Source of the DNA: Terriglobales bacterium
GTDB taxonomy: Bacteria; Acidobacteriota; Terriglobia; Bryobacterales; Bryobacteraceae
Assembly: GCA_027485675.1 (NCBI GenBank)
Contig: JAIXQP010000042.1
Span: 62,001-126,000 of the forward strand
Direction: 5' to 3'
Length of the DNA: 64,000 nucleotides
Under the pieces are notes generated by a model that saw only the letters and a program-made list of their open reading frames with translations, made no database searches and had not been told where the DNA came from. The first letter of the stretch is position 1. Each line of letters begins with the position of its first letter. This document shows, piece by piece, positions 1 through 8,389 of this stretch. The position numbers and the translations under genes were made by a program.

Positions 1-470
1 GCGGGCAGGCCGACGGCACCCGGCGCGATCACCTTCGCCTGCTGCGGTTCGGCCTCAATCTTGGGCGGCTCCGGCAGGCGGGCGGGTTCCGGCTGGCCGG
101 TCACCGGCGCGGGAATCCGCGCGGCCGCGCGGGTGGTGGAGGGCTGCCCCTGCGGAATCTGAATGTTCGGCCGCGGCTTCAGACTGTTTTCGTCAAACGT
201 CCGGTTGATCTTGTTCCGATTGGGATCCGTCTGCGTCGGTTCGAGATTGGGCAGGTAGAGCGGGGTCACGTTGCGGGCCACCTGCTGCTCCACCAGCCGG
301 GCGGTCCGCGCTTCGAAAATCGGCACGTCGCGCAGCAGGATCGCCAGGACGAGATGCAGGCCCACCGACCCGCCGATGATCTTGCCCCAAGGCCGCGGCT
401 CCAGACGCGAATCCACCCCGTAGAGGGTGGGTAGTTCGTTCTGTAGCGGCCTCGGATCGGATGGTGCCAT
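1..470 (-). CDS. TonB-like energy transducer, 3' end cut by window edge
   Basis: The minus-strand frame from the ATG at 470 stays open to the left edge (156 codons seen, no stop). The product has a short cytoplasmic head, one membrane segment at about residues 35-52 (GGSVGLHLVLAILL), then a long periplasmic stretch rich in proline and charged residues. This is the layout of TonB-type proteins, which carry proton-motive energy to outer-membrane receptors. The C-terminal TonB domain would lie outside the window, so a TolA-like or other Pro-rich anchored protein remains possible. The start shares bases with the stop of the upstream oxidoreductase gene (TAATG), so it is probably translated by coupling as the last visible gene of the lipid A operon. 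Confidence 0.6.
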   Translation of the reverse strand, partial: MAPSDPRPLQNELPTLYGVDSRLEPRPWGKIIGGSVGLHLVLAILLRDVPIFEARTARLVEQQVARNVTPLYLPNLEPTQTDPNRNKINRTFDENSLKPRPNIQIPQGQPSTTRAAARIPAPVTGQPEPARLPEPPKIEAEPQQAKVIAPGAVGLP

Positions 471-1432
471 TACGGTTGAATCTGGTGCGCCGCCAGCGTG
501 GCGCTAATCGTGCGGGCGTGGACCTCGATGTGGTGGAGAATGTCGATCGACACCGCCAGTGCTTTCCGGGCCTCTATCCCATCGACGCGGGGGGTGGTCC
601 GGGCGGTTACACAATCAACAAAGTGGGCGAGTTCGAGCGCCAGCGGCTCGGCCTTGGTGATCCGGAACTGATCGTAGCCGATCTGCCGGTCCCCGGAGAC
701 GGAGAACGCCACGGCCTCCTGTTTGTGATAGTCGAGTGAGATGTACTGATGCGGCTGAAACAGACGCATTTTGCGGACGCGTTCAGTATAAACGCGGCTG
801 GCCGTGACATTGGCGATGCAGCCGCCGGGGAAGGCGAGCCGGACGTTGGCGATGTCCACCTTTTCGGACAGAATCGAAATCCCGGCGGCCCGCACCTCCT
901 CCGGCATCTTGCCGGTGAGCGCCAGCAGGATATCGATATCGTGGATCATCAGGTCCAACACGACATCCACGTCCAAGGCCCGCGGGGTGAACATGCTCAG
1001 CCGGTGAATCTCGAAGAACAGCGGCACGCTGATGCGTTCCGAGAGCGCCGTGATGGCGGGGTTGAACCGTTCGAGATGGCCCACCTGCAGAATGCGGCCG
1101 TGCCGCGCCGCGGCCTCAATCAGCGCGTCCGCTTCGGCCAGGGTCGGCGCGATGGGCTTTTCCACCAGCACGTCGATCCCCGCGGCGAGCAACGCGCAAC
1201 CGACTTCGGCATGCACCGACGTCGGCACGGCCACCACGGCGGCGTCGATGGCCCCGGCGAGTTCGCCGAGCGGCAGCGCCCGGGTGGCAAATTCGGCCGC
1301 CGCCGCGGCGGCCCGGTCCGCGTCGGCGTCGCAGACTGCGGCGAGTTCCGCGTTCGGCAGGGACCGGATCACCCGCATATGATTGCGGCCGAAGGCGCCC
1401 GCGCCCACGACGGCAATTCGAAGTTTACTCAT
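470..1432 (-). CDS. Gfo/Idh/MocA-family NAD(P)-dependent oxidoreductase, possible GnnA-like sugar-nucleotide dehydrogenase
   Basis: A 320-residue protein. It opens with a Rossmann nucleotide-binding motif (VVGAGAFGRNH) and carries the family motif EKPIAP at about residue 92 and the segment QVGHLERFNP just after. Members oxidise or reduce sugars and sugar nucleotides. It is the fourth gene of fabZ-lpxA-lpxI-gfo, and its start overlaps the end of lpxI by 8 bases. A neighbour of lpxA in this family recalls GnnA, which oxidises UDP-GlcNAc at C3 so that a partner aminotransferase (GnnB) can make the 3-amino sugar used for lipid A with N-linked acyl chains. No aminotransferase of that type is visible here, so substrate and role are inferred. 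Confidence 0.85.
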   Translation of the reverse strand: MSKLRIAVVGAGAFGRNHMRVIRSLPNAELAAVCDADADRAAAAAAEFATRALPLGELAGAIDAAVVAVPTSVHAEVGCALLAAGIDVLVEKPIAPTLAEADALIEAAARHGRILQVGHLERFNPAITALSERISVPLFFEIHRLSMFTPRALDVDVVLDLMIHDIDILLALTGKMPEEVRAAGISILSEKVDIANVRLAFPGGCIANVTASRVYTERVRKMRLFQPHQYISLDYHKQEAVAFSVSGDRQIGYDQFRITKAEPLALELAHFVDCVTARTTPRVDGIEARKALAVSIDILHHIEVHARTISATLAAHQIQP

Positions 1433-2237
1433 CTGTTTTGTAGCCTACTATGCAGATGCCCGCGGCGTTGGCCTGGGCGATCATTTCGTCCTTGTCGAGC
1501 AGCAGGGTGCGGCCCGCATCGCAGGCGAGAATCGTCGAGTTCGTCTCCCGCATGGTGGCGATGGTGCCGAGGCCGGCCACGGGCACGTCGAACAGCATGT
1601 GCTGGCGGCGCCGCGAGCTCTTGATGAGCCGCAGCGGATGGCCATTCGAAAGCGAAGCGGCCCGGCGCAGCATGGCGTCCGTACCCTCCATCGCCTCCAG
1701 CGCCACGCAAGCGCGGTTGCTGATCACCACCGCCTGCCCCACGTCGAACTCCGCCAGCGCGGCGGCGATGCGGCGGCCGTAGCGCACCTCCTTCTCCTCG
1801 TCCGCGTTCGGCTTCCGCTTGGTCAGCACCCCTTCGCCGGCCAGCAGCGGCTTCAGCAGCAGCGTCGAATCGACGAGACGAATCCCTTCGCCGGCCAGCA
1901 CCCCGGCCACCCCGCCGATCAACGCCTCCGTGTTCTTTTCCTTGAGCGAAAACAGCAGTTTCGCCAGCCGCCAGTCCGGCGCGATCGACGAAAAAATCGA
2001 CGCGTGCTTGACCTGGCCGGCCATCATCAGCTCCGTGATGCCTTCCGATTTGCAGATGTCGATCAGCTTGCCCAGCGCTCCCAGCGAGATCCAGTAGGTC
2101 TTCGCGGCCAGCGCTTCGATCTCCGGCGCGGCCTCTTCTTTGATACCGATCGCCACGACAGCAACGCCCATCGTCCGCGCGGTTTCGAGCGCCAAAATCG
2201 GAAAGCGGCCATTACCGGCAATGAGGCCGTAGGGCAT
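1425..2237 (-). CDS. lpxI: UDP-2,3-diacylglucosamine pyrophosphatase LpxI
   Basis: LpxI (DUF1009 family) hydrolyses UDP-2,3-diacylglucosamine to lipid X and UMP in lipid A synthesis, replacing LpxH in many bacteria. The protein is 270 residues, the usual length. The start at 2237 is chosen because the product then begins MPYGLIAGNGRFP, the conserved family opening; the longer frame to 2324 would run into lpxA and adds an unrelated low-complexity head. The C-terminal half has the conserved run of short motifs typical of the family (GTDAML, KSSRRRQH, DVPVAGLGT). The gene lies 4 bases after lpxA and overlaps the oxidoreductase gene, so it belongs to one operon. Confidence 0.93.
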   Translation of the reverse strand: MPYGLIAGNGRFPILALETARTMGVAVVAIGIKEEAAPEIEALAAKTYWISLGALGKLIDICKSEGITELMMAGQVKHASIFSSIAPDWRLAKLLFSLKEKNTEALIGGVAGVLAGEGIRLVDSTLLLKPLLAGEGVLTKRKPNADEEKEVRYGRRIAAALAEFDVGQAVVISNRACVALEAMEGTDAMLRRAASLSNGHPLRLIKSSRRRQHMLFDVPVAGLGTIATMRETNSTILACDAGRTLLLDKDEMIAQANAAGICIVGYKTDE

Positions 2238-2241
2238 GGCT

Positions 2242-3018
2242 TTATTTAATAACGCCGCGCTCGGAAGAACGAATGAAGGCGAGCAGGTCGGCGATCTCCT
2301 CGGTGGGGGGAATCTCCTCTTCAATCCGGGCGATGGCTTGCGAGGTGTTCAGGTTGGCGCGCGTCAGAATCCGCAGCGCGTTTTGCAGATGCTCAATGGC
2401 CACGGCGTCGAACCCGCGCCGTTCGAGGCCCGTGGCGTTCGCCCCAAACACGGAGTTTTCGCGTTTGCTGACGGTGGTGGCGAACGGCATCACGTCCTGC
2501 GTAATCACGCTATAGCCGCCCACCATCGAATGCTTGCCGATGCGGCAGAACTGATGGACGCCGGTGAAGGCGCCAATGACCGCCCAGTCGCCAATCACCA
2601 CGTGCCCCGCCAGCGTCACGCCGTTGGCCAGCACGCAGTGCGAACCCAGCCGCACGTCATGAGCGACGTGGGAGTAGGCCATCAGCAGATTGTCGCTGCC
2701 GATGCTGGTCAGCAGGCCGCCGCCGGTGGTGCCGCGGTGAATGGTGACGAACTCGCGGATCTTATTCCGGTTGCCGATGTGCGTCTCGGCCCGTTCGCCG
2801 TGATACTTCAAGTCCTGCGGCGCCACGCCCACCGTCGAGTAGGGGTAGAAGATGTTCTCCTGGCCGATCGTCGTGGGTCCTTCGACAAAGACATGCGCCT
2901 TCAGCCCCGTATGGGCGCCGATCGTCACGTCCGCGCCGATCACGCAGAACGGACCGATAACGGCCGTCTCATCGATCTGCGCGGACGGATCGACAATCGC
3001 AGTCGGATGGATGGGCAT
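2242..3018 (-). CDS. lpxA: UDP-N-acetylglucosamine O-acyltransferase LpxA
   Basis: LpxA transfers a hydroxyacyl chain from acyl carrier protein to UDP-GlcNAc (or to the 3-amino sugar in species that make it), the first step of lipid A synthesis, in the cytoplasm. The 258-residue protein has the hexapeptide-repeat left-handed beta helix in its N-terminal two thirds and the LpxA signature around HVAHDVRLG, with the catalytic-type histidine, followed by TLAGHV and VHQFCRIG. The helical C-terminal part follows. The start at 3018 (MPIHPTAIV) is preferred over 3048 because the latter would overlap fabZ; it sits one base after the fabZ stop. Confidence 0.95.
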   Translation of the reverse strand: MPIHPTAIVDPSAQIDETAVIGPFCVIGADVTIGAHTGLKAHVFVEGPTTIGQENIFYPYSTVGVAPQDLKYHGERAETHIGNRNKIREFVTIHRGTTGGGLLTSIGSDNLLMAYSHVAHDVRLGSHCVLANGVTLAGHVVIGDWAVIGAFTGVHQFCRIGKHSMVGGYSVITQDVMPFATTVSKRENSVFGANATGLERRGFDAVAIEHLQNALRILTRANLNTSQAIARIEEEIPPTEEIADLLAFIRSSERGVIK

Positions 3019-3019
3019 G

Positions 3020-3463
3020 CTAGGCGTCCGGTTTGTCGCGGAGGACACACATCAGGGTGGCTTCGGCCACGACCACGCCGTCCACCGACGCCTTGCCGGC
3101 CATTTTGCACATGGTGGCTTTGCGGCTGACCATGGTCATTTCGATCCGCAACTGGTCGCCAGGGCGCACGGGGCGCCGGAACTTGGCGTCGTCCACCGAG
3201 GCGAGCAGCACGAGTTTCGAGTGGCGATCCGGAATGTTCTTCAACACCAGAACGCCGGCCACCTGGGCCATGCTTTCGGTGATCAACACCCCCGGCATCA
3301 CCGGAAACTCAGGAAAATGCCCAACAAAAAAGGGTTCGTTGGCGGTGACGTTTTTGATCCCGACGATCCGGTCCGCTTCGAGTTCGACGATCCGATCGAC
3401 CAGGAGAAACGGATACCGGTGCGGCAGAATGTCACGAATCGCATCAATATCAAGAATTGCCAT
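3020..3463 (-). CDS. fabZ: 3-hydroxyacyl-ACP dehydratase FabZ
   Basis: FabZ dehydrates 3-hydroxyacyl-ACP in fatty acid elongation. The same hydroxyacyl-ACP pool feeds LpxA, which explains the common fabZ-lpxA pairing. The 147-residue hot-dog-fold protein has the opening ILPHRYPFLLVDR, the active-site histidine in GHFPEFPVMPG and the acidic residue in ITESMAQ. It is the first visible gene of the minus-strand operon and lies only 24 bases from the divergent peptidase gene. No clear Shine-Dalgarno sequence precedes the ATG. Confidence 0.95.
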   Translation of the reverse strand: MAILDIDAIRDILPHRYPFLLVDRIVELEADRIVGIKNVTANEPFFVGHFPEFPVMPGVLITESMAQVAGVLVLKNIPDRHSKLVLLASVDDAKFRRPVRPGDQLRIEMTMVSRKATMCKMAGKASVDGVVVAEATLMCVLRDKPDA

Positions 3464-3471
3464 GGGAATTA

Positions 3472-3482
3472 GTTAGTCTAAC
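3472..3482. promoter_or_regulatory. 11-bp palindrome in the 24-bp fabZ/peptidase divergent gap
   Basis: GTTAG-T-CTAAC is a perfect inverted repeat with one central base, lying in the only non-coding DNA between two divergent start codons. It could be an operator or part of overlapping promoters. Short palindromes also occur by chance. Confidence 0.3.
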
Positions 3483-3487
3483 AAACG

Positions 3488-4630
3488 ATGGACTCTTTTC
3501 TTTCCTGGGCGCGGGCCAACGAGCGCCGCATTGTGGCAACCATCCGTGAAATGGTGGAGTGCGAGTCGCCAAGCGACGATCCGGCGGCGATCAACCGCCA
3601 GGTGGAGCAGATCGCCGACCGCTGGGGCCAAATGGCCAAGGTCACCCGCAAGAAGGCCAAGGGCCACGGCGACCACCTGCTGCTGGAGTTCGCCCTGCCC
3701 GGCAAGAAGAAGTCGGGGCAACTGCTGACGCTGGGTCACACGGACACCGTCTGGCCGCTCGGCACGCTCAAGACGATGCCCTGGCGCGAGGCCGATGGCC
3801 GCCTGTGGGGCCCCGGCGTCTACGACATGAAGGGCGGAGTGGCCTTTTTCTGCCACGCCATGGAGGCGCTACGCGAGCTCGATGTCCCCGTAGCCCGCAA
3901 AGTGGTCCTGCTGCTCGATTCCGATGAGGAGATCGGCAGCCCGTCTTCGCGGCCGCTGATTGAAGCGCAAGCCCGCAAGAGCTCCGGCGTCCTGGTGCTC
4001 GAACCCGGCACCGGGCCCACCGGCAAGCTGAAGACCTCCCGGAAGGGGGTCGGCGGCTTTCAGGTGACCGTCACCGGCAAGGCGGCCCACGCCGGCGTCG
4101 ATTTCACGAGCGGCGCCAACGCCATTGTGGAACTGGCCCGTCAGATCTGCAAGATCGCCGGCTTCACGGACCTCGCCATCGGCCTGACGGTGAACCCCGG
4201 CGTGATCCGTGGCGGCACCCGCAGCAATGTCGTTCCGGCGGAAGCGTCCGTCGATGTCGACCTCCGCATCGCCCGGCTGAAAGACGCCGCGCCGCTCGAA
4301 AAGAAGTTCCGCGGCTTGAAGCCGGTGGACCCCCGCTGCACCATCACGGTCACCGGCGGCCTGAACCGCCCGCCCATGGAGCGGACGAAGGCGATTGCGG
4401 CGTGGTTTGGTGAGGCGCGGAAGCTGGCCGCGCAGATCGGCATTGACCTCGAAGAGTCCTCCACCGGCGGTGGCTCAGACGGCAACTTCACCGGGGCGCT
4501 TGGCATTCCGACGCTGGATGGCCTGGGGGCCGTCGGCGAAGGGGCGCACGCGGTCAACGAATCGCTGTTCATTGACCGCATCGCGGACCGGACGGCGCTA
4601 CTGGCAGGGTTGGTAGCGAATGTAGTTTAG
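3488..4630 (+). CDS. M20-family metallopeptidase (carboxypeptidase G2-like)
   Basis: A 380-residue cytoplasmic zinc peptidase of the M20 family; no signal peptide. Metal-site motifs are present in order: LGHTDTVWP near residue 83, YDMKGG near 115, the catalytic pair in DSDEEIGS near 145, and a late histidine in GAHAVNES. The dimerisation-domain motif HAGVDFTSGANAI lies between them. This layout best matches glutamate carboxypeptidase or CPG2-like enzymes that remove a C-terminal residue or split an amide. The true substrate is unknown. No Shine-Dalgarno is seen; a TAGTCT box lies 8 bases upstream of the ATG. The 3' end overlaps the convergent gene by 33 bases. Confidence 0.88.
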   Translation: MDSFLSWARANERRIVATIREMVECESPSDDPAAINRQVEQIADRWGQMAKVTRKKAKGHGDHLLLEFALPGKKKSGQLLTLGHTDTVWPLGTLKTMPWREADGRLWGPGVYDMKGGVAFFCHAMEALRELDVPVARKVVLLLDSDEEIGSPSSRPLIEAQARKSSGVLVLEPGTGPTGKLKTSRKGVGGFQVTVTGKAAHAGVDFTSGANAIVELARQICKIAGFTDLAIGLTVNPGVIRGGTRSNVVPAEASVDVDLRIARLKDAAPLEKKFRGLKPVDPRCTITVTGGLNRPPMERTKAIAAWFGEARKLAAQIGIDLEESSTGGGSDGNFTGALGIPTLDGLGAVGEGAHAVNESLFIDRIADRTALLAGLVANVV

Positions 4631-5818
4631 CCGGACGCCGTCCGGCTTCTGGTACGTGCCGCCGCCGGAGTAGACCTCGGTGTAGGAAAACGACTGCTGG
4701 CGGCAGTACTTCTCGTTCGGCATCTTGTACAGGAGAAAGCCGTCGCGGGTCCGGTCGAGCGGCACGCCGAGAGCGTTCTTCCGAATGGAGAAGGCGGCGG
4801 TCTGCATCACGGAAGCCTTCACGACGGCGGCCGGATAGACCTTCGCCACGGCCCGGCGGCCGTAGCCTTCGATGGCGGCATCGCGCGGGTTGCCCGCCGG
4901 GAACTTCCAGCGCGGGGCCAGCCGGTCCGCTTCGGCCATCAGCGCATCGATGGAGGGCTGCAGTGCGCCCAGGATGCCGGAAGCGTCCTTCACCCCGGCG
5001 GCGTCCAGCAGCGCCTGGTGGCGGCCGGCCGCCTCCTGCACCATCGCCTCGCGATCAAAGAGCGCCCGGCGAATCGGTGTGAGGTCGGTGGTCAGAAAGC
5101 CCTCCCGGGATTCGAGTTGCTCTTTGAGCTTCACGACCTCGTTGGCCCAGATTTTGGCCGGCCCGGCGGCGGTATTCATGGCGAGCACCCGGCCGATCTC
5201 CTCCCGGCGGGCCGCGGTGCCGCACCAGGTGGCGGCGGACTCCATGTTGTTTGGCCCGTAGGGCTCCGTCGATTGCGCGATGGCCTTGTAGGGCCCTTGG
5301 CAGGCTTCGTGGATGCGCGTCAGCGTGGCCAGCATGTTCCGGAACTCGTCCACATTCTCGGGGGCGCTGGCGCCCGGGTTCAGGTTGAGGTAGTACTGCC
5401 GGAAGAGCGCAGTCTGCGTACCTTCGGCGGTCCGGGTGAACTTGTTGTAGAAGTCGTAAACCAGCGCCGTGTTCTGCTGGCTGGAGGCGCCGGCGCCGCG
5501 CAGCGCGGCCTCCAGCTTCTCGCCGGTAGCGGCCACGCCGTCGCAACGGCGCCGGGCGGCGAGCACCTCCGGCTCGCGGCTATCGCGGATCAGCATGCGC
5601 AACTGCATGTTGCAGTCGTTGTAGGCAGTGCGCAGCCGGGAGACGGCCGCCCGGGCGTCGGCCTCCCGGCCGGCTACGTTGCCGGCCGCGAACGCCGGAT
5701 CGATCTGCAACTGGTCGAGCATGCTGTTGACGCGTTGCACCGCGCGGGCGCCATCGGGTGAGATGGCGGCGAAAAGATTGACGAAACAGAGTGGGATGAC
5801 AAAGAGTGAAGACCGCAT
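4598..5818 (-). CDS. secreted protein of unknown function
   Basis: A 406-residue protein with a signal peptide (hydrophobic segment at about residues 3-18). I do not recognise a family. The body is rich in alanine, arginine and glutamate, predicted largely helical, with scattered cysteines that could form disulfides. Its last eleven codons are antisense to the end of the M20 peptidase gene, so the tail-to-tail overlap is real if both stops are used. It is divergent from the sensor kinase gene across 145 bases, which may place it under control of that two-component pair; this is inference from position only. Confidence 0.7.
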   Translation of the reverse strand: MRSSLFVIPLCFVNLFAAISPDGARAVQRVNSMLDQLQIDPAFAAGNVAGREADARAAVSRLRTAYNDCNMQLRMLIRDSREPEVLAARRRCDGVAATGEKLEAALRGAGASSQQNTALVYDFYNKFTRTAEGTQTALFRQYYLNLNPGASAPENVDEFRNMLATLTRIHEACQGPYKAIAQSTEPYGPNNMESAATWCGTAARREEIGRVLAMNTAAGPAKIWANEVVKLKEQLESREGFLTTDLTPIRRALFDREAMVQEAAGRHQALLDAAGVKDASGILGALQPSIDALMAEADRLAPRWKFPAGNPRDAAIEGYGRRAVAKVYPAAVVKASVMQTAAFSIRKNALGVPLDRTRDGFLLYKMPNEKYCRQQSFSYTEVYSGGGTYQKPDGVRLNYIRYQPCQ

Positions 5819-5898
5819 AACACTAAGCTCGATTTCGGGCCGTAGTTGGTGTCAACGATCCGTTGAGAGAGCGCCTTCTGACTGTAACCCATTGAAGC

Positions 5899-5923
5899 TT
5901 AACCTTCTTAACAGAGGTTTAAC
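5899..5923 (+). promoter_or_regulatory. three TTAAC direct repeats upstream of the sensor kinase
   Basis: TTAAC occurs at 5899, 5908 and 5919, about one helical turn apart, with a further TAAC at 5884 and a TTAA at 5952. Tandem repeats at turn spacing are typical of OmpR/PhoB-family sites, and the regulator encoded downstream is of that family. They lie between divergent genes. Confidence 0.4.
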
Positions 5924-5963
5924 TGCCGCCGGAAGCCAACTGGGGTTACCGTTAAGGAGGAGC

Positions 5964-7652
5964 ATGCAGAATACCGGGCAGCGATGGCGGGGGTGGGCCG
6001 AAATTGGGGCCATGGTCGCCTTGTGCGGCGTTCTGGGAGCATTGCAGTACCGGTGGATTGGCGAGGTCAGTGTGGCCGAACGGGAGCGCCTGCAGGCCAG
6101 TCTGCAGTCCGGCTTGAACCGGCTGAGCCAGGACTTCAATGACGAGATCTCTCTGCTGTGCCGCGCCATCATGCGCGGTGGCGATACGGACTACCTCTCC
6201 CGGCTGGCCGCCTGGCAGGAGAGCGGGCGGCACATCGCCATGTTGCGAAGCGCTTTCGTGGCCCGGCCGGAGAAGGGCGACATGCGGTTGCTGCGGCTGA
6301 ATCCGGAGACCCAAACCGAAGAAGCGATCCCGTGGCCGGGGGAGTGGGAGGGCATGCGCCGCCAGATGCTGGCGCGACTCGCGGGAGAACGGGGCCGCGG
6401 CGGGGTCGTCGTCCGCGGTGATTTGACATTGATCGATCTGCCGCGCTTCACCCGCAGTTCGGGCTTCGGTCCCGGTGGTCCAGGACCGGTTGAACAGGAA
6501 TGGGTCCTGCTCGATATGGACGCCCAGTATCTGACGACCGTCCTGGTGCCCGAACTGCTGGCCCGCCATTTGGGCGAACCCGCGGCCGCCGAGTACCGCT
6601 ACGGCGTTTCTGCCCGCAACGACGCGGCCCGGCTGATCGCCGGGGAAGCCGTGGGGCAGCCGGATGCGCAGGTAGCGCTCTTTCAGCCGCAGTTTGAAAC
6701 CATTTTTCGGCGCGGCGGAGGCCCTCCCGGAGGCCGGCGGGGTCCGCCGCCGAACGTCGACGAAGGCCGCTGGACGCTGGCCATACGGAATCAGGCTGGT
6801 TCCCTCGAAGGGGTGGTAGCCCGGACGCGCTGGCGGAATCTCGCGGTCACCGGCGGCATCCTGACCCTGCTGCTCGGCGCCGTCGGCCTCATCCTCCGCA
6901 ACACCCGCGAATCGCAGCGGCTGGCCGAAATGCAGATCGACTTCGTGGCCGGCGTCTCGCACGAACTCCGTACGCCGCTCACCGTCATCCGCACCGCCGC
7001 CTACAATCTGCGCGGCAAGATCGCGGCCAATCCCGCCCAGGTGGAACGCTACGGCGGGTTGATTCAGCAGGAGAGCGAAAAGCTCACGGCGCTGGTGGAA
7101 CAGGTGATGCAGTACGCCAGCGCCCGCGCGGGCAAGACCATTCAGGGAGCCCGGGAGCCGGTGGCGATCGAGGCCCTGCTTGAAGCCTGCGCGGCGGCCA
7201 ACGCCGCGCTGATCGAGGAGGCCGGTTGCGAGTTCGCCGTCGCCATCGCCCCCGGCCTGCCGCTCGTGCTCGGCGATGCCTTGGCGCTTCAGCGTGCTGT
7301 CAACAATCTCCTCGTCAACGCCGCCAAGTACGGCGTCGGCGGCCAATGGATCGGCCTATCCGCCGCCCGGGCGCAGGACGGCGGCGTCGAAGTCCGGGTC
7401 GCCGACCGGGGCGCCGGCATTCCGGCCGCCGAGCAGGCCCATGTTTTCGACGCTTTCTTTCGCGGGCGCAGCGCGGTGGAGGACCAGGTGCACGGCACCG
7501 GTCTCGGCCTCAATCTCGTGAAAGGGATTGTAGAGGCGCACGGCGGAACAGTTACAGTGAAGAGCGCGGCGGGGAAAGGAACCGAGTTTCTAATCCTCCT
7601 CCCGGCGGCGCCGGATGGATATCAGGATGAGTTCACGAATTCTGCTCATTGA
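5964..7652 (+). CDS. membrane sensor histidine kinase
   Basis: A 562-residue inner-membrane kinase. The start at 5964 is fixed by the strong ribosome site AAGGAGG at 5954; an upstream frame to 5628 would read into the opposite gene. There are two membrane segments, near residues 14-32 and around 300, enclosing a periplasmic sensor domain of about 260 residues that matches nothing I recognise. The HisKA motif SHELRTP has the phosphorylated histidine at residue 333. The ATPase boxes follow: N box (NNLLVNAAKYG), VADRGAGIP, VFDAFFRG and GTGLGLNLVKG. The last 26 bases overlap the response regulator gene, so the two form a pair. Confidence 0.93.
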   Translation: MQNTGQRWRGWAEIGAMVALCGVLGALQYRWIGEVSVAERERLQASLQSGLNRLSQDFNDEISLLCRAIMRGGDTDYLSRLAAWQESGRHIAMLRSAFVARPEKGDMRLLRLNPETQTEEAIPWPGEWEGMRRQMLARLAGERGRGGVVVRGDLTLIDLPRFTRSSGFGPGGPGPVEQEWVLLDMDAQYLTTVLVPELLARHLGEPAAAEYRYGVSARNDAARLIAGEAVGQPDAQVALFQPQFETIFRRGGGPPGGRRGPPPNVDEGRWTLAIRNQAGSLEGVVARTRWRNLAVTGGILTLLLGAVGLILRNTRESQRLAEMQIDFVAGVSHELRTPLTVIRTAAYNLRGKIAANPAQVERYGGLIQQESEKLTALVEQVMQYASARAGKTIQGAREPVAIEALLEACAAANAALIEEAGCEFAVAIAPGLPLVLGDALALQRAVNNLLVNAAKYGVGGQWIGLSAARAQDGGVEVRVADRGAGIPAAEQAHVFDAFFRGRSAVEDQVHGTGLGLNLVKGIVEAHGGTVTVKSAAGKGTEFLILLPAAPDGYQDEFTNSAH

Positions 7653-8313
7653 GGACGAACCGGGGTTGGTGCTGACGGTAACCGACCTGCTGACGAACGA
7701 GGGCTTCGAGGTGCAGTCGGCCACCGATGGCCCGTCGGGTCTGAAGCGGGCGCTCGAAGAGAAGTTTGATCTCCTCGTCCTCGACGTCATGCTCCCCGGC
7801 AAGAACGGTTTCGAGGTTTGCCGCGAACTCCGGCAGCAGGGCCGCGATGTCGCCGTGCTGATGCTTACCGCGAAGACCCAGGTGGTAGACCGCGTGGTCG
7901 GGCTGAAGCTGGGAGCGGACGACTATCTGACCAAGCCCTTTCATCCCGCCGAACTCGTCGCCCGCGTGGAGGCCCTGCTCCGCCGGGTGAAGAACGATAA
8001 CCTGGCGCCGGTGCGCAGCTTCTGCTTCGGGAATGTCGAAGTGGACTTTGAAAAGGGCGATGTGAAGAAGAATGGGTCGGCCGTCAATCTGGCCGGTAAG
8101 GAGCTGCAGTTGTTGCAGTATCTGGTGGAGCGGCGGGGTAAGGTGGTCTCCCGCGAGGAGCTGCTGGCGAACGTTTGGGAGTATCAATCGGCGGTATCTT
8201 CCCGGACGATTGATGTCCACGTCGCCTGGCTGCGGCAGAAGCTCGAAGACAACCCGCAGAATCCCCGGCATATCTTCACCGTCCGGGGGGTGGGCTACCG
8301 GTTCTCCGTTTAG
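7627..8313 (+). CDS. OmpR/PhoB-family response regulator
   Basis: A 228-residue regulator. The receiver domain has the acidic pocket (IEDEP), the phosphorylation site D53 in LDVMLPGKNG and the conserved lysine K103 in LTKPFHP. A C-terminal winged-helix domain with SRTIDVHVAWLRQKL and GVGYRFSV binds DNA. It is partner of the kinase just upstream, whose end it overlaps; an alternative start at 7615 would enlarge the overlap to 38 bases. Direct TTAAC repeats upstream of the kinase gene are a plausible site for autoregulation. A hairpin with a T run at 8357 follows and would end its transcript. Confidence 0.94.
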   Translation: MSSRILLIEDEPGLVLTVTDLLTNEGFEVQSATDGPSGLKRALEEKFDLLVLDVMLPGKNGFEVCRELRQQGRDVAVLMLTAKTQVVDRVVGLKLGADDYLTKPFHPAELVARVEALLRRVKNDNLAPVRSFCFGNVEVDFEKGDVKKNGSAVNLAGKELQLLQYLVERRGKVVSREELLANVWEYQSAVSSRTIDVHVAWLRQKLEDNPQNPRHIFTVRGVGYRFSV

Positions 8314-8356
8314 TGGCTGGACGGGTGTACACTAAAAGTGTCGACGAACGACGAGC

Positions 8357-8379
8357 AGTGGGCGAAAGCCCACTTTTTT
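8357..8379 (+). terminator. GNRA-loop hairpin with T run, candidate rimP leader attenuator
   Basis: AGTGGGC at 8357-8363 pairs perfectly with GCCCACT at 8368-8374 around a GAAA tetraloop, followed by six T. It is a textbook intrinsic terminator after the response regulator gene, but it ends only 10 bases before the rimP start, so it may also act in the rimP mRNA leader. A smaller hairpin (ACACT/AGTGT at 8329-8341) lies just upstream. Confidence 0.8.
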
Positions 8380-8389
8380 ATTGGTCGAG

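Noticed and set aside
5628-5963. N-terminal extension of the sensor kinase
   Set aside because: It is antisense to the secreted-protein gene, and a strong ribosome site precedes the ATG at 5964.
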